From Caldilineaceae bacterium (lineage in GTDB: Bacteria; Chloroflexota; Anaerolineae; Caldilineales; Caldilineaceae), in NCBI GenBank assembly GCA_026645575.1, contig JAPKMW010000050.1, forward strand, positions 10,804 to 74,803: DNA of 64,000 nucleotides, written 5' to 3'. Of this stretch, positions 1-8,481 are shown one piece after another. Both the position numbers and the translations under genes were made by a program. A model generated the notes under the pieces. It searched no databases and was not told the origin of the DNA. It saw only the letters and a list, made by a program, of their open reading frames with translations. Within the stretch, counting starts at the first letter, position 1. Each line of letters starts with the position of its first letter.

Positions 1-2342
1 GGCGCTGGGACATCGGCGGTTGGTAGCGACAGGGCCGTGATCTGGCGTTGCAATTGCTGAATCAAACTCACAACATCCTGACCCGCCTCCTGCTCTTGCC
101 CTTTCCCCATCAAGTTGTGGAGGCGGAGAATTTGTTCGGCGCGTAGGCGTAGATCAGCGGTGCCGGCTTGATTGGTCAACACAGCAACCAGGGCGCGTCG
201 TCCCAGCGCCTGTTCATTCAGTGCCAGCAGCCACTCACCCACACCGACAAGCACAACGCTGGCATAGGTCGCCAGCCGCTCAGTGGCGACAATGGCCAGG
301 GCGCGCAAAAAGTAATCACGCGCCTGTTCGTGAAGCTGTTGGGCCGCGGCTACCTCGGCTAGACCGGCCAGCGTGCGGGCAATCCCTTTTTGGTCGCCGG
401 TCTTTTCATAGATTTGCAACGCTTCTTGAAAGAGGTGATCGGCGGTACGCCCGTCGCCGCGGCGGCGCTCATTTTCGCCATGCAACATACGCGCCATCGC
501 CATGCCCTGGCGATGACTGGTTTCCTGACGCAAGGTGTAGCCGTCGGCAAAGTGACGGGCCGCGGCGTCAAAGTTGCCTTCCACCATTGCCACTTTGCCC
601 AATTCATTGTAGACCGAGGCCAACAACCAACGGTCGTCCAGCGGTTCGACAACGTTGAAAGCCTGGGTGGCATGGCGGTGGGTGGCGACATAGTCCCCCA
701 GTGCATAGTAGGCGCCGGAGAGCATGACATGGGCATAACCGAGGTTGTAAGCGTTCGCTTCGGCTTCGGCATGGCGAAGCCCTTCCTCACCATAGTCGCG
801 GGCGCCGATAAAGTCGCTGCGCATCCAGGCAATGATACTGAGCGACAGCACCGGATCGGTCAGCAACCCTTGGCGATGGGGAAAGCCGCCCTGTTGGTAC
901 AGATCGCGACTTTCCTGCAAACTACGCTGGGCCTGCGCAAGCCGACCTAGCAGCAACAACGCATGGCCGCGCACCGCCAACAGGTAGGCTAACAAGGGCA
1001 AGGCTTGCGCGGTAGTTGATGCTGAACGGGCTTGATCAATGACCGGTGCAAAGAGGTCGATTAACTCCTGGTAGCGACTTTGGGCATTGAGGAATGCCGT
1101 CAACGGTTGCGCCATCTGCGCCAACGGCTCCCAGGCACTGCTTTGTACGGCCCAAAGCCAGGCGGCGTTGATGTTATCCCACTCGGCGCGTAGCTCTTGC
1201 ACCGCCGAATGTTGTGGTTGGCGAAAGGCCACTTCGTCTGGTCGATTGCAGAATTGGCGATAGTAGTCGCAATGAGCTGCCTGCAAGCCCTGCATTTCCA
1301 CCGGATCGGCGGCGAGACGGTTCCAACTGTATTGTCGCACCAGCCCGTGCAGGTAGTAACGCCCATCCGCTTCTAGACGGATGAGTGATTTATCGACCAG
1401 TTTGGCGAGAAGCAGCAAGGTAGCGCCTGTCACCTGTTCTGCCGCATGACGCCGAAAGCCGCCACGAAAAATACTGAGCCGGCAGAAGATCGCCTGTTCC
1501 ACCGTGCTTAACAACGACCAGGATTGGGCGAAGACCGCCTGCATATTGCGATGGCGCGCCGGTAAGTCACGCAAGTTAGTCGTGAGAAAGTCGAGGTTCT
1601 GCTGAATTTCGGTGGCGATTTCGGCGCAGGTGAGCGTACGCGCCCAGGAGGCGGCCAACTCCAAGGCTAACGGTGCGCCTTCCACCAACTGACAGATGAG
1701 GTTAACCTGCTCCCGTTCGTTTGCCAGGACAAAATCGCGGCGAATGCGGGCAACACGGCTGGCAAAAAATTGCACGGCATCGCTCTCTGTCGCGTCGGCA
1801 TCATCGACAGCAACGGTTAATGCGTATGACCAGGTCAACCCCTGGACGGCAAAAAGCCATTCATCCTGTAAGTTCAGCACCTCGCGCGAAGTGATCATGA
1901 TTTTCAGGTTGGTGGTCTGCGCCAGCAGGTCACTGATCACCAGGGAGCCGCTTTCGACCAGTTGCTCAAAGTTGTCCAGCACCAAGAGGATGGATCGATT
2001 ACGCAGATGCTCGTGGAGCCAGCTTGGGGCATCACCATGGGTGGGCTGCGCCAACCCTAAGGCATTGATCAAGGTGGACAGCAGCGCGGAAGCCGTGTAT
2101 ACTTCATCCAGCGCCACAAAGCAGCCGCCATCGGCAAAGCGGGGCAAGGCGGCCAGCCCACTCTCAATCGCCAAGCTGGTTTTGCCCACGCCCCCCGGCC
2201 CCACCAGGGTTAAGAGACGACAGGCTGGGTTTTGCAAAAGCTCAGCCAGGGCGCGCAACTCGCTACGCCGCCCGACGAAAGAGGTAGATCGATTCGGGAA
2301 ATTGGGCGCTGTGGCTATCCGGGCAACCGTTGTTGAAGTCAT
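1..2342 (-). CDS. STAND-type ATPase with TPR repeats (3' end outside window)
   Basis: The leftward frame is open from an ATG at 2342 to the window edge, giving about 780 codons without a stop, so the C-terminus is missing. Residues 21-28 read SFVGRRSE, the usual entry into LuxR/AfsR-type signal-transduction ATPases. A Walker A motif GPGGVGKT follows at 48-55 and a Walker B-like ILLVLDNFEQLV about 75 residues later. The rest is alpha-helical with TPR-like helix pairs (for example YAHVMLSGAYYALGDY). No DNA-binding domain precedes the ATPase, and a stop lies in frame shortly upstream of the ATG. In known STAND proteins the TPR part senses a ligand and the ATPase acts as an oligomerising switch. 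The signal here is unknown. The gene is divergent from the oxidoreductase at 2407, with 64 bp between the starts. Confidence 0.85.
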   Translation of the reverse strand, partial: MTSTTVARIATAPNFPNRSTSFVGRRSELRALAELLQNPACRLLTLVGPGGVGKTSLAIESGLAALPRFADGGCFVALDEVYTASALLSTLINALGLAQPTHGDAPSWLHEHLRNRSILLVLDNFEQLVESGSLVISDLLAQTTNLKIMITSREVLNLQDEWLFAVQGLTWSYALTVAVDDADATESDAVQFFASRVARIRRDFVLANEREQVNLICQLVEGAPLALELAASWARTLTCAEIATEIQQNLDFLTTNLRDLPARHRNMQAVFAQSWSLLSTVEQAIFCRLSIFRGGFRRHAAEQVTGATLLLLAKLVDKSLIRLEADGRYYLHGLVRQYSWNRLAADPVEMQGLQAAHCDYYRQFCNRPDEVAFRQPQHSAVQELRAEWDNINAAWLWAVQSSAWEPLAQMAQPLTAFLNAQSRYQELIDLFAPVIDQARSASTTAQALPLLAYLLAVRGHALLLLGRLAQAQRSLQESRDLYQQGGFPHRQGLLTDPVLSLSIIAWMRSDFIGARDYGEEGLRHAEAEANAYNLGYAHVMLSGAYYALGDYVATHRHATQAFNVVEPLDDRWLLASVYNELGKVAMVEGNFDAAARHFADGYTLRQETSHRQGMAMARMLHGENERRRGDGRTADHLFQEALQIYEKTGDQKGIARTLAGLAEVAAAQQLHEQARDYFLRALAIVATERLATYASVVLVGVGEWLLALNEQALGRRALVAVLTNQAGTADLRLRAEQILRLHNLMGKGQEQEAGQDVVSLIQQLQRQITALSLPTADVPA

Positions 2343-2406
2343 AAGCGTATTGTAGTGAACTTTTGCCACTGTTACAAACAAGAAAAAAGAGTAAGGGGTT
2401 TATCAT

Positions 2407-3552
2407 ATGACTTACTTGCGTGCATTAATTCTCGGCGCCGGTTATGCCGGCGAAGGTCACACCCTGGCCTTGCGTCGGGCCGGGGTGGATGTGGTCGGCA
2501 TGGCGAGTCGCACCGCCAGCAGTTGCCAGGAGACGGCGCAACGGCTAGCCATTCCCCATGCCGGCACAGATTGGCGCGCGCTGTTAACCGAGTTAAAACC
2601 GGAAATTGTCGCTGTCGCCACGCCAGGGAATACGCACCTGGAAATGGCGTCCGTTGCATTGAACGCCGGTTGCCATGTTTACTGTGACAAACCCTTAGCG
2701 CTCACTGCCCCAGAGGCGCGCCAACTTTATCAGCTCGCCAAGGCCAACGGCGTCAAGACTGCGTATGCCGCCAGTTATCGGTATCAACCGCAAACGCTCT
2801 ACGCCCGTCAACTGGTGCAGCAAGGGGTGCTGGGCGCCATCTATGAAGTCGAATGCGTCTCGCACTACAACTGGCCCAAGCTCATGCCCTTTGGCTGGCC
2901 CCATCGCCTCGATCTAGGCGGCGGACGGCTCAACAACAACTTTACCCATAAACTGGCGATTGTCCAAACTATGGTTGGCGGCGAAATTCTGACGGCGATG
3001 GGGGAGACGCGCAATGACCTCCGGCGTGTCCCGGTGGCGAACAAGGTTCATGATTTTCGCGATTACTTCAAGCAGGTGTTAACGCCAGAAGAGGCAGCCA
3101 AGGGAGAATGGGCCGACGTCGATAGCGATTGGTCGTATACTGTACTAGTGCGCCTGGGAGAGCGGGGGGCGCCCCTTGACCAAGCGGTCTCGGCCACCTT
3201 CCGCCACTCGGCGCTCAATTTCGGTAAAAATGCCGATTATGTCGCCGTGTATGGCGAGCAGGGGGTGCTACACATTGAAGGCGCCTACACCCAAGGCGCC
3301 ATGCACCTGCGCACTGGTGAGACCTGGGAAGAATTGACCATCCCGGCAGAAATCCATGCCGCGTTGCCGCCGGAGCCAGATCACTCACAACGCAACTGGG
3401 ATCAACTGGCACGGGAATTTGTGGCCGATATTCGCGGCGAAGGGTACAGCGGTTATCCAACCTTCCGTGATGGCTGGATGCACCAACAGGTGATCGACAG
3501 CGTGCGCAGAGGACAGGGCTGGACGACGATTACCGGGGAACTGACCGCATGA
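2407..3552 (+). CDS. Gfo/Idh/MocA-family oxidoreductase
   Basis: 381 aa. The N-terminus has a Rossmann dinucleotide-binding loop GAGYAGEGH (residues 10-18). The family's conserved lysine motif appears as CDKPLAL, with Lys95. These enzymes use NAD(P) to oxidise or reduce sugars, inositols and related hydroxy compounds; the substrate cannot be told from sequence. An AAGGGG ribosome-binding site precedes the ATG. The stop overlaps the next start (ATGA at 3549), so it is translationally coupled to the following kinase-like gene. A sugar-oxidising enzyme next to a small-molecule kinase suggests handling of a sugar or amino-sugar, which is inference. Confidence 0.88.
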   Translation: MTYLRALILGAGYAGEGHTLALRRAGVDVVGMASRTASSCQETAQRLAIPHAGTDWRALLTELKPEIVAVATPGNTHLEMASVALNAGCHVYCDKPLALTAPEARQLYQLAKANGVKTAYAASYRYQPQTLYARQLVQQGVLGAIYEVECVSHYNWPKLMPFGWPHRLDLGGGRLNNNFTHKLAIVQTMVGGEILTAMGETRNDLRRVPVANKVHDFRDYFKQVLTPEEAAKGEWADVDSDWSYTVLVRLGERGAPLDQAVSATFRHSALNFGKNADYVAVYGEQGVLHIEGAYTQGAMHLRTGETWEELTIPAEIHAALPPEPDHSQRNWDQLAREFVADIRGEGYSGYPTFRDGWMHQQVIDSVRRGQGWTTITGELTA

Positions 3553-4559
3553 AACCACTGCAACCAACCATGCTGTGGGAATCTACTGATCCACAAGTTG
3601 CGCTGACGAAGCGTTTCCAGTTCGCCACCACCGAAGCCGCACAGCAGTGGTTATCAGCAACAATGGCCCACACCTATGGCATCACCGTAACAGTGGTTGA
3701 CCGTCTGGTGATGAGTTCCTACAACCTCATTGCTTGGCTGACGACAACCGCGGGGCCGCTTTTAGCCAAGTGCTGTGCATTTACAGCGGCACACCAGCGT
3801 TTGCAGGACAGCGGCGAGCTTGTCCACTGGCTGGGGCAGGCTGGGTTGCCGGTATCACCGCCATTAGTGGCGACCACAGGCGCGGTGCAGAATCGTTGCG
3901 ATCATCTATCTGTCAGCGTGCAACGAATAATCGCTGGCGACCTACTGGATCCGACGCATGCGGAGCAAGCTCATAATGCCGGTGTAACCTTGGCCCGGCT
4001 TCATCAAGCGCTGGCAAGCTATCCACAGGCGGCACGATTTGCGCCCCCCATGCCGCTTCCGGCTTTGCCCACCGCTGTTGCAGAGCAGGTTACCCAGAAA
4101 ATAGCCGCGCTCACTGATCCGGCTCTGGTTGACGGTAGCAGGCGTTTGCTGCAACAGATCCCACGGCTTGATACCACCCCGTTGTCACCGCAACTCGTCC
4201 ATGGTGACTACCGGGCGGCAAACGTGCTTTGGCAGGTGGACAGCATTGCGGCAGTGTTGGATTTTGAGGAAGTGCGCTGGGGCTATCGGGTCAATGATCT
4301 GGCGTGGGCGACAGTCCATCTGGGTACGCGCTATCATGATTGGGGGCCAATGGCGCGCACAGTCCATCAGACCTTTTTGCGCGGCTATACAGCAATCGAG
4401 CCGTTGACGGTGGCGGAAGCGGCGTGGCTACCGCTTTTACTCACCTGGCACACGATCAACCTGACCAACGCAGCAACCGGTCGCCCGGCGCAAGCCGTCG
4501 GTATGGAGGCAATGACGTTTTATCTCGACCGCATCAATGCCGATGACGCTTTGCCGTAA
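3549..4559 (+). CDS. APH-family phosphotransferase (aminoglycoside/homoserine kinase-like)
   Basis: 336 aa with the APH/choline-kinase fold signature. The catalytic loop reads HGDYRAANVL (residues 218-227, Asp220 the expected base), and the metal-binding DFE is at 238-240, followed by WGYRVNDLAW. The N-terminal lobe is poorly conserved, as is normal for the family. It overlaps the upstream oxidoreductase by 4 bp, so the two form a transcription unit. The family phosphorylates hydroxyls of small molecules (homoserine, choline, aminosugars, antibiotics). With an Idh/MocA partner a sugar-like substrate is more likely than antibiotic resistance, but this is not proven. Confidence 0.82.
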   Translation: MKPLQPTMLWESTDPQVALTKRFQFATTEAAQQWLSATMAHTYGITVTVVDRLVMSSYNLIAWLTTTAGPLLAKCCAFTAAHQRLQDSGELVHWLGQAGLPVSPPLVATTGAVQNRCDHLSVSVQRIIAGDLLDPTHAEQAHNAGVTLARLHQALASYPQAARFAPPMPLPALPTAVAEQVTQKIAALTDPALVDGSRRLLQQIPRLDTTPLSPQLVHGDYRAANVLWQVDSIAAVLDFEEVRWGYRVNDLAWATVHLGTRYHDWGPMARTVHQTFLRGYTAIEPLTVAEAAWLPLLLTWHTINLTNAATGRPAQAVGMEAMTFYLDRINADDALP

Positions 4560-4611
4560 ATGATAAACGTTATCAAACCGGTCGAGTATCTGATAACCGG
4601 AGGATTAGTAG

Positions 4612-4971
4612 CTAATCCTCCTCGGCGGCGGGCGGCAACTGATCGGCAAATTCTGGTAACGATTGACTGGTCAAGGCCAGATCCATACATTGTTCAGTTT
4701 GTTCAAAGGTTAGGGTGTGCAGGCGGCTTTGCAACGGCGCTTGCACTTCGCCAAAGCGATGGGTTAGCAAACGCAATAGTAAGCGAATAGCCATTTCACG
4801 TCCTTCTTCACGCCCTTCATCGCGTCCTTCTTCACGCCCTTTGTCCAACGCAAGGCGCTCAACGCTTGTTACATAGTCCATATGTCGTTCGGCCTCCATC
4901 TGTTCTACTTGGGCTATCCACGCTTTTTCCAGATCAGCCGGTAGCCGCATCATCCAATCGATAAAGTGGCC
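4612..4971 (-). pseudogene. C-terminal remnant of an Rpn-family nuclease/transposase-like gene
   Basis: About 119 codons on the minus strand give a typical Rpn (recombination-promoting nuclease, PD-(D/E)XK) tail: FIDWMMRLPADLEKAW, then a charged repeat-rich GREEGRDEGREEGRE segment, then a short helical C-terminus ending in PPAAEED. The catalytic N-terminal two thirds are missing. The reading frame continues into the inverted repeat at 4973-5022 and homology stops there, so the repeat marks the breakpoint. A methionine exists at 4953 but the product would lack the nuclease core. Family members are usually about 280-320 aa and mobile by copy number. Probably a non-functional relic. Confidence 0.7.
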
Positions 4972-4972
4972 C

Positions 4973-5022
4973 GTAGTAAAGGCTTTAGCCTTCGGCGGGC
5001 CGAAGGCTAAAACCTTTACTAC
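4973..5022. repeat. Inverted repeat (21-bp arms) between Rpn remnant and thrS
   Basis: Arms 4973-4993 and 5002-5022 are complementary at 20 of 21 positions around an 8-nt centre. The element starts exactly where Rpn homology ends and lies 16 bp beyond the thrS stop codon. It could act as a hairpin terminator for thrS although no T-tract follows. It shares architecture with the other hairpin elements in this window. Confidence 0.8.
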
Positions 5023-5038
5023 TAGCTTTTACAGAACA

Positions 5039-6877
5039 CTACATTGGCCGCATTTCTGTGATTGCGTTCTGGGCCAACGCCACAAAGGCATCGATCGCCA
5101 TCGCACCAAGATCTTCCTCTGTGCGCAGACGTACTGCCACCTGTCCATTCGCCATCTCGCGGTTGCCGATGACCAGCATGTACGGCACCTTCTGTACTTG
5201 GGCATCACGAATCTTGGCGGTCATCCGCTTGTCCGTATCATCAACTTCCACGCGCAAGCCGGCTTTGCGCAACTGGCGAGCGATCTCCTGCCCGTAGCCC
5301 AGGTGATGATCCGTGATCGGAATGATGCGCGCCTGCACCGGCGCCAACCAGACCGGTAAGGCGCCGGCGGTGTGTTCAATCAGGATGCCGATAAAACGCT
5401 CCATCGAGCCATAGATCACGCGGTGGATGACCACAGGGGTCTTTTCACTGCCGTCGCGATCCACATAGACACAGCCAAAGCGGCGTGGCAATTGGAAATC
5501 CAGTTGGATCGTTCCCATCTGCCACTGGCGCCCCAGCGCGTCTTCCATGAGAATGTCCACTTTGGGGCCATAGAAAGCGCCGTCGCCTTCGGCCACCAGG
5601 TAGTTGCCCGGCCCGGTGTGTGCATCCAGGATACGCCGCAGTTCGGCTTCGGCTTTTTCCCAGGTCGCCAGATCGCCCACATAACTCTCCGGGCGTGTGC
5701 CCAGACGTAGTTTATAGGTCAAGCCAAAGATGTGATAGAAGCGATCGGCCAGCGCAAAGATATGCTCATACTCAGCGCCGATCTGCTCCTCGGTCACAAA
5801 GAGATGGGCGTCGTCCTGCTGAAACTTTTGTACCCGCAACAGGCCATGCAACGTTCCCGACAACTCCATACGATGCAGGATGTCGCAATCGGAAAGACGC
5901 AGGGGCAACTCACGGTAGCTACGCACTTTCAGGTTGTAGACCACCATGGCGTTGGGGCAGTTCATGGGTTTCAGCCCGTAGGTTGTCTGTTCATCGACCG
6001 GCATGATGAACATGTTCTCTTTGTAATGCTCCCAGTGCCCGGAAATTTCGTAGAGCTTGCGTTCGTTGAGCAAGGGCGACGCGATCTCCTGGTAGCCATG
6101 TTCTTCATGCACCTGGCGCCAGAAGGCGAGCAATTCATTGAGTACCTTCAGCCCTTTGGGCAGCCAGTAGGGCATCCCCGGCGCGGTGGCGTCGAAATGG
6201 AAGAGTTCCAACTGCTTGCCAAGCCGCCGATGATCGCGCTTCTCCGCCTCTTCCAGGCGCCACAGGTATTGATCCAACTCTTCTTTGGAACGCCAGGCTG
6301 TGCCATAGATGCGGGTCAGCATGGGGTTCTTTTCATCCCCGCGCCAATACGCGCCGGCCACTTTGGTCAGCTTGATGGCGGCGGGGTCAATGTCGCCCGT
6401 CGCCGTCACATGGGGGCCGCGGCAGAGATCGACAAAGGTATCCTGCTGGTAGACGGTGATGACCGGTGCGTTGCCATCGTCCAGCGGGTTGCCATACTCA
6501 TCTTGTTGGCCCTGTAACAGACCAGCAAGCAAGTCCAGTTTGTACGGCTGCTCGGCAAAGATGGATCGCGCCTCTTCGGCAGCGACTGCACGCACCGTGA
6601 AGGGGTGATTCTCCTTGATGATGGCGCGCATTCGCTCCGTTAACCAGGCCAAATCTTCCTCAGTCGGTGAACGGGGCAGGTCAAAATCATAGTAGAATCC
6701 GTCTTCGATCGGTGGACCGATGGCTAATGCCGCCCCAGGAAACCATTCCAGCACAGCTTGCGCCAGAATGTGGGCCGTCGAGTGGCGAATGCGGTAGAGT
6801 TGCGGGTCGTAACCGCTGGGAATGTGAGCCACGGCTGCCACAGGACTCTCTACCCCTGTGGGTTGTTGTACACGCAT
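5039..6877 (-). CDS. thrS: Threonyl-tRNA synthetase, TGS-less form
   Basis: 612 aa. It charges tRNA-Thr in the cytoplasm. The editing domain is visible: HSTAH with His32 and His36, and later DLCRGPHV. The class II core follows: PMNCPNAM with the zinc cysteine, RELPLRLSD, the motif 2 region ending QDDAH, and motif 3 VIHRVIYGSMERF. A C-terminal anticodon-binding domain completes it. The usual N-terminal TGS domain of about 60 residues is absent; only about 20 residues precede the editing domain, and the upstream sequence is a non-coding leader. The motif 2 loop reads RVQKFQQDDAH where RVRxFTQDDAH is common. The start follows an AGGAGGT site in the leader. Expression is controlled by the T-box at 7008-7358. 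Confidence 0.97.
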   Translation of the reverse strand: MRVQQPTGVESPVAAVAHIPSGYDPQLYRIRHSTAHILAQAVLEWFPGAALAIGPPIEDGFYYDFDLPRSPTEEDLAWLTERMRAIIKENHPFTVRAVAAEEARSIFAEQPYKLDLLAGLLQGQQDEYGNPLDDGNAPVITVYQQDTFVDLCRGPHVTATGDIDPAAIKLTKVAGAYWRGDEKNPMLTRIYGTAWRSKEELDQYLWRLEEAEKRDHRRLGKQLELFHFDATAPGMPYWLPKGLKVLNELLAFWRQVHEEHGYQEIASPLLNERKLYEISGHWEHYKENMFIMPVDEQTTYGLKPMNCPNAMVVYNLKVRSYRELPLRLSDCDILHRMELSGTLHGLLRVQKFQQDDAHLFVTEEQIGAEYEHIFALADRFYHIFGLTYKLRLGTRPESYVGDLATWEKAEAELRRILDAHTGPGNYLVAEGDGAFYGPKVDILMEDALGRQWQMGTIQLDFQLPRRFGCVYVDRDGSEKTPVVIHRVIYGSMERFIGILIEHTAGALPVWLAPVQARIIPITDHHLGYGQEIARQLRKAGLRVEVDDTDKRMTAKIRDAQVQKVPYMLVIGNREMANGQVAVRLRTEEDLGAMAIDAFVALAQNAITEMRPM

Positions 6878-6912
6878 AGTGTACCTCCTTTTGTAGAACC
6901 AGCTTAGCTAGT

Positions 6913-6998
6913 CTGGTAGTCCAGAGTCGTCTAGTCCAGAGTCGAATAGTCTATGACTACGGACTTTGGACTTTGGACTACGGACTCTGGACTACCAG
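6913..6998. repeat. Short-tandem-repeat hairpin in thrS leader
   Basis: Terminal arms 6913-6928 and 6983-6998 are perfectly complementary over 16 bp. The interior repeats variants of GTCCAGAGTC on the left and GGACTTTGGACT/GGACTACGGACT on the right. The element lies between the T-box terminator and the thrS start codon, so it is part of the thrS mRNA leader when read-through occurs. Confidence 0.85.
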
Positions 6999-7007
6999 AG
7001 TAACAAA

Positions 7008-7045
7008 CAAAAAGAGCGCCCGTCCATCTGGGACGAGGGCGCTCT
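7008..7045 (-). terminator. T-box-controlled intrinsic terminator
   Basis: The minus-strand hairpin pairs AGAGCGCCC with GGGCGCTCT and GTCC with GGAC, and is followed by a run of five T. It overlaps the sequence downstream of the T-box motif and is the conditional terminator of the riboswitch. Confidence 0.92.
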
Positions 7046-7150
7046 GGCTCGCGGTTCCACCCAGCTTGGCTGCTCGACACACAGAAGCAGTGTCAACGCA
7101 GCCCGCTCACAGCAAGATAACGGCGCTACCCGGGTGGCCATAATGAGACG

Positions 7151-7239
7151 TTATTGGGTATTAGGTATTGGATACTTCTTGATGTTTGTCCATACATCCA
7201 TTCAATATCTAATATCCAGTATCTAATATCCAATATCAA
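7151..7239. repeat. Repeat hairpin inserted inside the T-box leader
   Basis: Arms 7152-7176 and 7211-7235 are complementary at 21 of 25 positions, and all four mismatches are transitions. Each arm is made of 6-8 nt units related to TATTGG/TATTAG. It lies between Stem I and the antiterminator, a region that normally holds Stems II/III. Confidence 0.8.
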
Positions 7240-7365
7240 TTCCGTTCCGGCAACCAGCTCGGAGAAGGTATCACAACACTCAATGACGGGCAAGGCTTGC
7301 ACCCGGTGGCCTCGCTTCTCTGACGTCGGTGGTGCTATGACATGGTCTCTTCAAAGCTTTTAATT

Positions 7366-7394
7366 ACCATAACAGAATTTGGGCCAACTGTCAA
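7366..7394 (-). promoter_or_regulatory. Sigma-70 promoter of the thrS T-box transcript
   Basis: On the minus strand a perfect -35 TTGACA (7394-7389) is followed after 17 bp by TATGGT (7371-7366). The predicted start lies about 7 nt further, immediately before the T-box Stem I. Confidence 0.85.
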
Positions 7395-7749
7395 GGATTT
7401 TCTAAAATAAATTTTATCGCAGCTTTTTTTGACAAGCACTTTTTCCCTTCATCGGGGTGGCAAGATCAGGCTATGGTTTTGTTTGTCTTTCATTAGCATA
7501 TCTATACCAGCATAAAATCTTGCAACTCTTGACGAACTGGTGCGTAATAAGCCATTGGTTCCATTGCGTGTCATTTTAAGCACTGGTAAGTTGTCAGCGC
7601 TGGTTTGTAAATATCCCTTCATGGTTGTTTATTTACCTATTTTTCGATTTACTATATACTGGACATTGTAGCCAATGTTCAGCAGATCGCCATGCCACGC
7701 GCCCTCATCCATTGATCTGTTGTTGTTAGTCCAGAGGAGTTTTGGTTGA
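7395..7749. other. Intergenic region, no gene seen
   Basis: AT-rich spacer between the thrS promoter and the DUF4230 pair. No convincing open frame, repeat or RNA was recognised. It should hold the promoter of the gene at 7750. Confidence 0.6.
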
Positions 7750-8481
7750 ATGAAGAAAGTTGCTCACCCCGTTGCGGCTGCGGCGGCTCGTCCGGCCCAA
7801 GTCGCCTTGCTCATTGTCATTGCGTTGGCGCTGGTTGCATTACTGATTCCCTATACGGTTCACCCGTTGCTCCAACGATGGCAGACGGGAACAGACGCGG
7901 CCAGTGAACCGTGGCCGGATGCGCCGCCCACCTATGCACCGCCATTCGTGGCGGCGGCCCACCCAAACCAGGCGCAGGCAACGCCCATTCCAATGGCGGC
8001 GCCAGTCTGGCAAGAGTTGAGTTACCTGACCAGCGTCGAATTTACTACCGCCGCCGTTGTCCAGAAAGAACGCACGACGGAGGTGCCGTGGCTTGGCACC
8101 GTTGTCAGTGACCGCTTGCTGCTTAAGGCGGTGGGCGAGGTACAGGTTGGCATCGATCTCAAAGGGGTTCGTAATGTGCAGATCAGCGGCAAAAGCATTC
8201 GGTTCACTGTACCCGAACCCATTGTGACCAGTGTTGAGTTGCTGCCGGAAAAGTCAGAGGTATATGAACGGGTCAATGTCTGGCTGCTTTCGCAATATGC
8301 CGGATTAGAGACCAGTGCCTTGGAACAGGCGCGCCAACAGATGCGCGATGAAATTAACAACAATGAGAGTATGATGAAGGTAGCCGCCGAATTTTCGCGT
8401 CTGCAATTGACCGAATTTTTGCAAAAGACCGGCTTCACCGACGTTGAGATTGCCTTTGAGCATCAGCAGGAGTATGATTAA
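7750..8481 (+). CDS. DUF4230 membrane-anchored protein
   Basis: 243 aa. One N-terminal transmembrane segment (about residues 18-37, LLIVIALALVALLIPY) is followed by a Pro/Ala-rich linker and an extracytoplasmic DUF4230-like domain. Features typical of that family are WLGTVVSDRLLLKAVGEVQVGIDL and a helical C-terminus (LQLTEFLQKTGFTDVEIAF). Function is unknown in all organisms. The stop codon directly abuts the next start (8481/8482), so the two paralogues are co-translated. SD AGAGGAG lies about 12 nt upstream of the ATG. Confidence 0.8.
   Translation: MKKVAHPVAAAAARPAQVALLIVIALALVALLIPYTVHPLLQRWQTGTDAASEPWPDAPPTYAPPFVAAAHPNQAQATPIPMAAPVWQELSYLTSVEFTTAAVVQKERTTEVPWLGTVVSDRLLLKAVGEVQVGIDLKGVRNVQISGKSIRFTVPEPIVTSVELLPEKSEVYERVNVWLLSQYAGLETSALEQARQQMRDEINNNESMMKVAAEFSRLQLTEFLQKTGFTDVEIAFEHQQEYD

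Larger units (their letters stand above)
7008..7358 (-). promoter_or_regulatory. T-box riboswitch (threonine) upstream of thrS
   Basis: On the minus strand the conserved T-box GGGTGGAACCGCG is at 7062-7050. A strong terminator hairpin (arms 7013-7025 and 7031-7045) with a T-run follows directly. Upstream is a Stem I-like region with the GGTGCAAGCC segment (about 7303-7294) and pairing GAGAAG/CTTCTC. A candidate specifier ACC (Thr codon) is at 7269-7267. By the known T-box mechanism, uncharged tRNA-Thr pairs with specifier and T-box and prevents termination, raising thrS expression when threonine charging falls. A repeat hairpin (7151-7239) is inserted between Stem I and the antiterminator. 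Confidence 0.9.

Noticed and set aside
5732..6517. 261-codon plus-strand frame
   Set aside because: Antisense to thrS, which is unambiguous.
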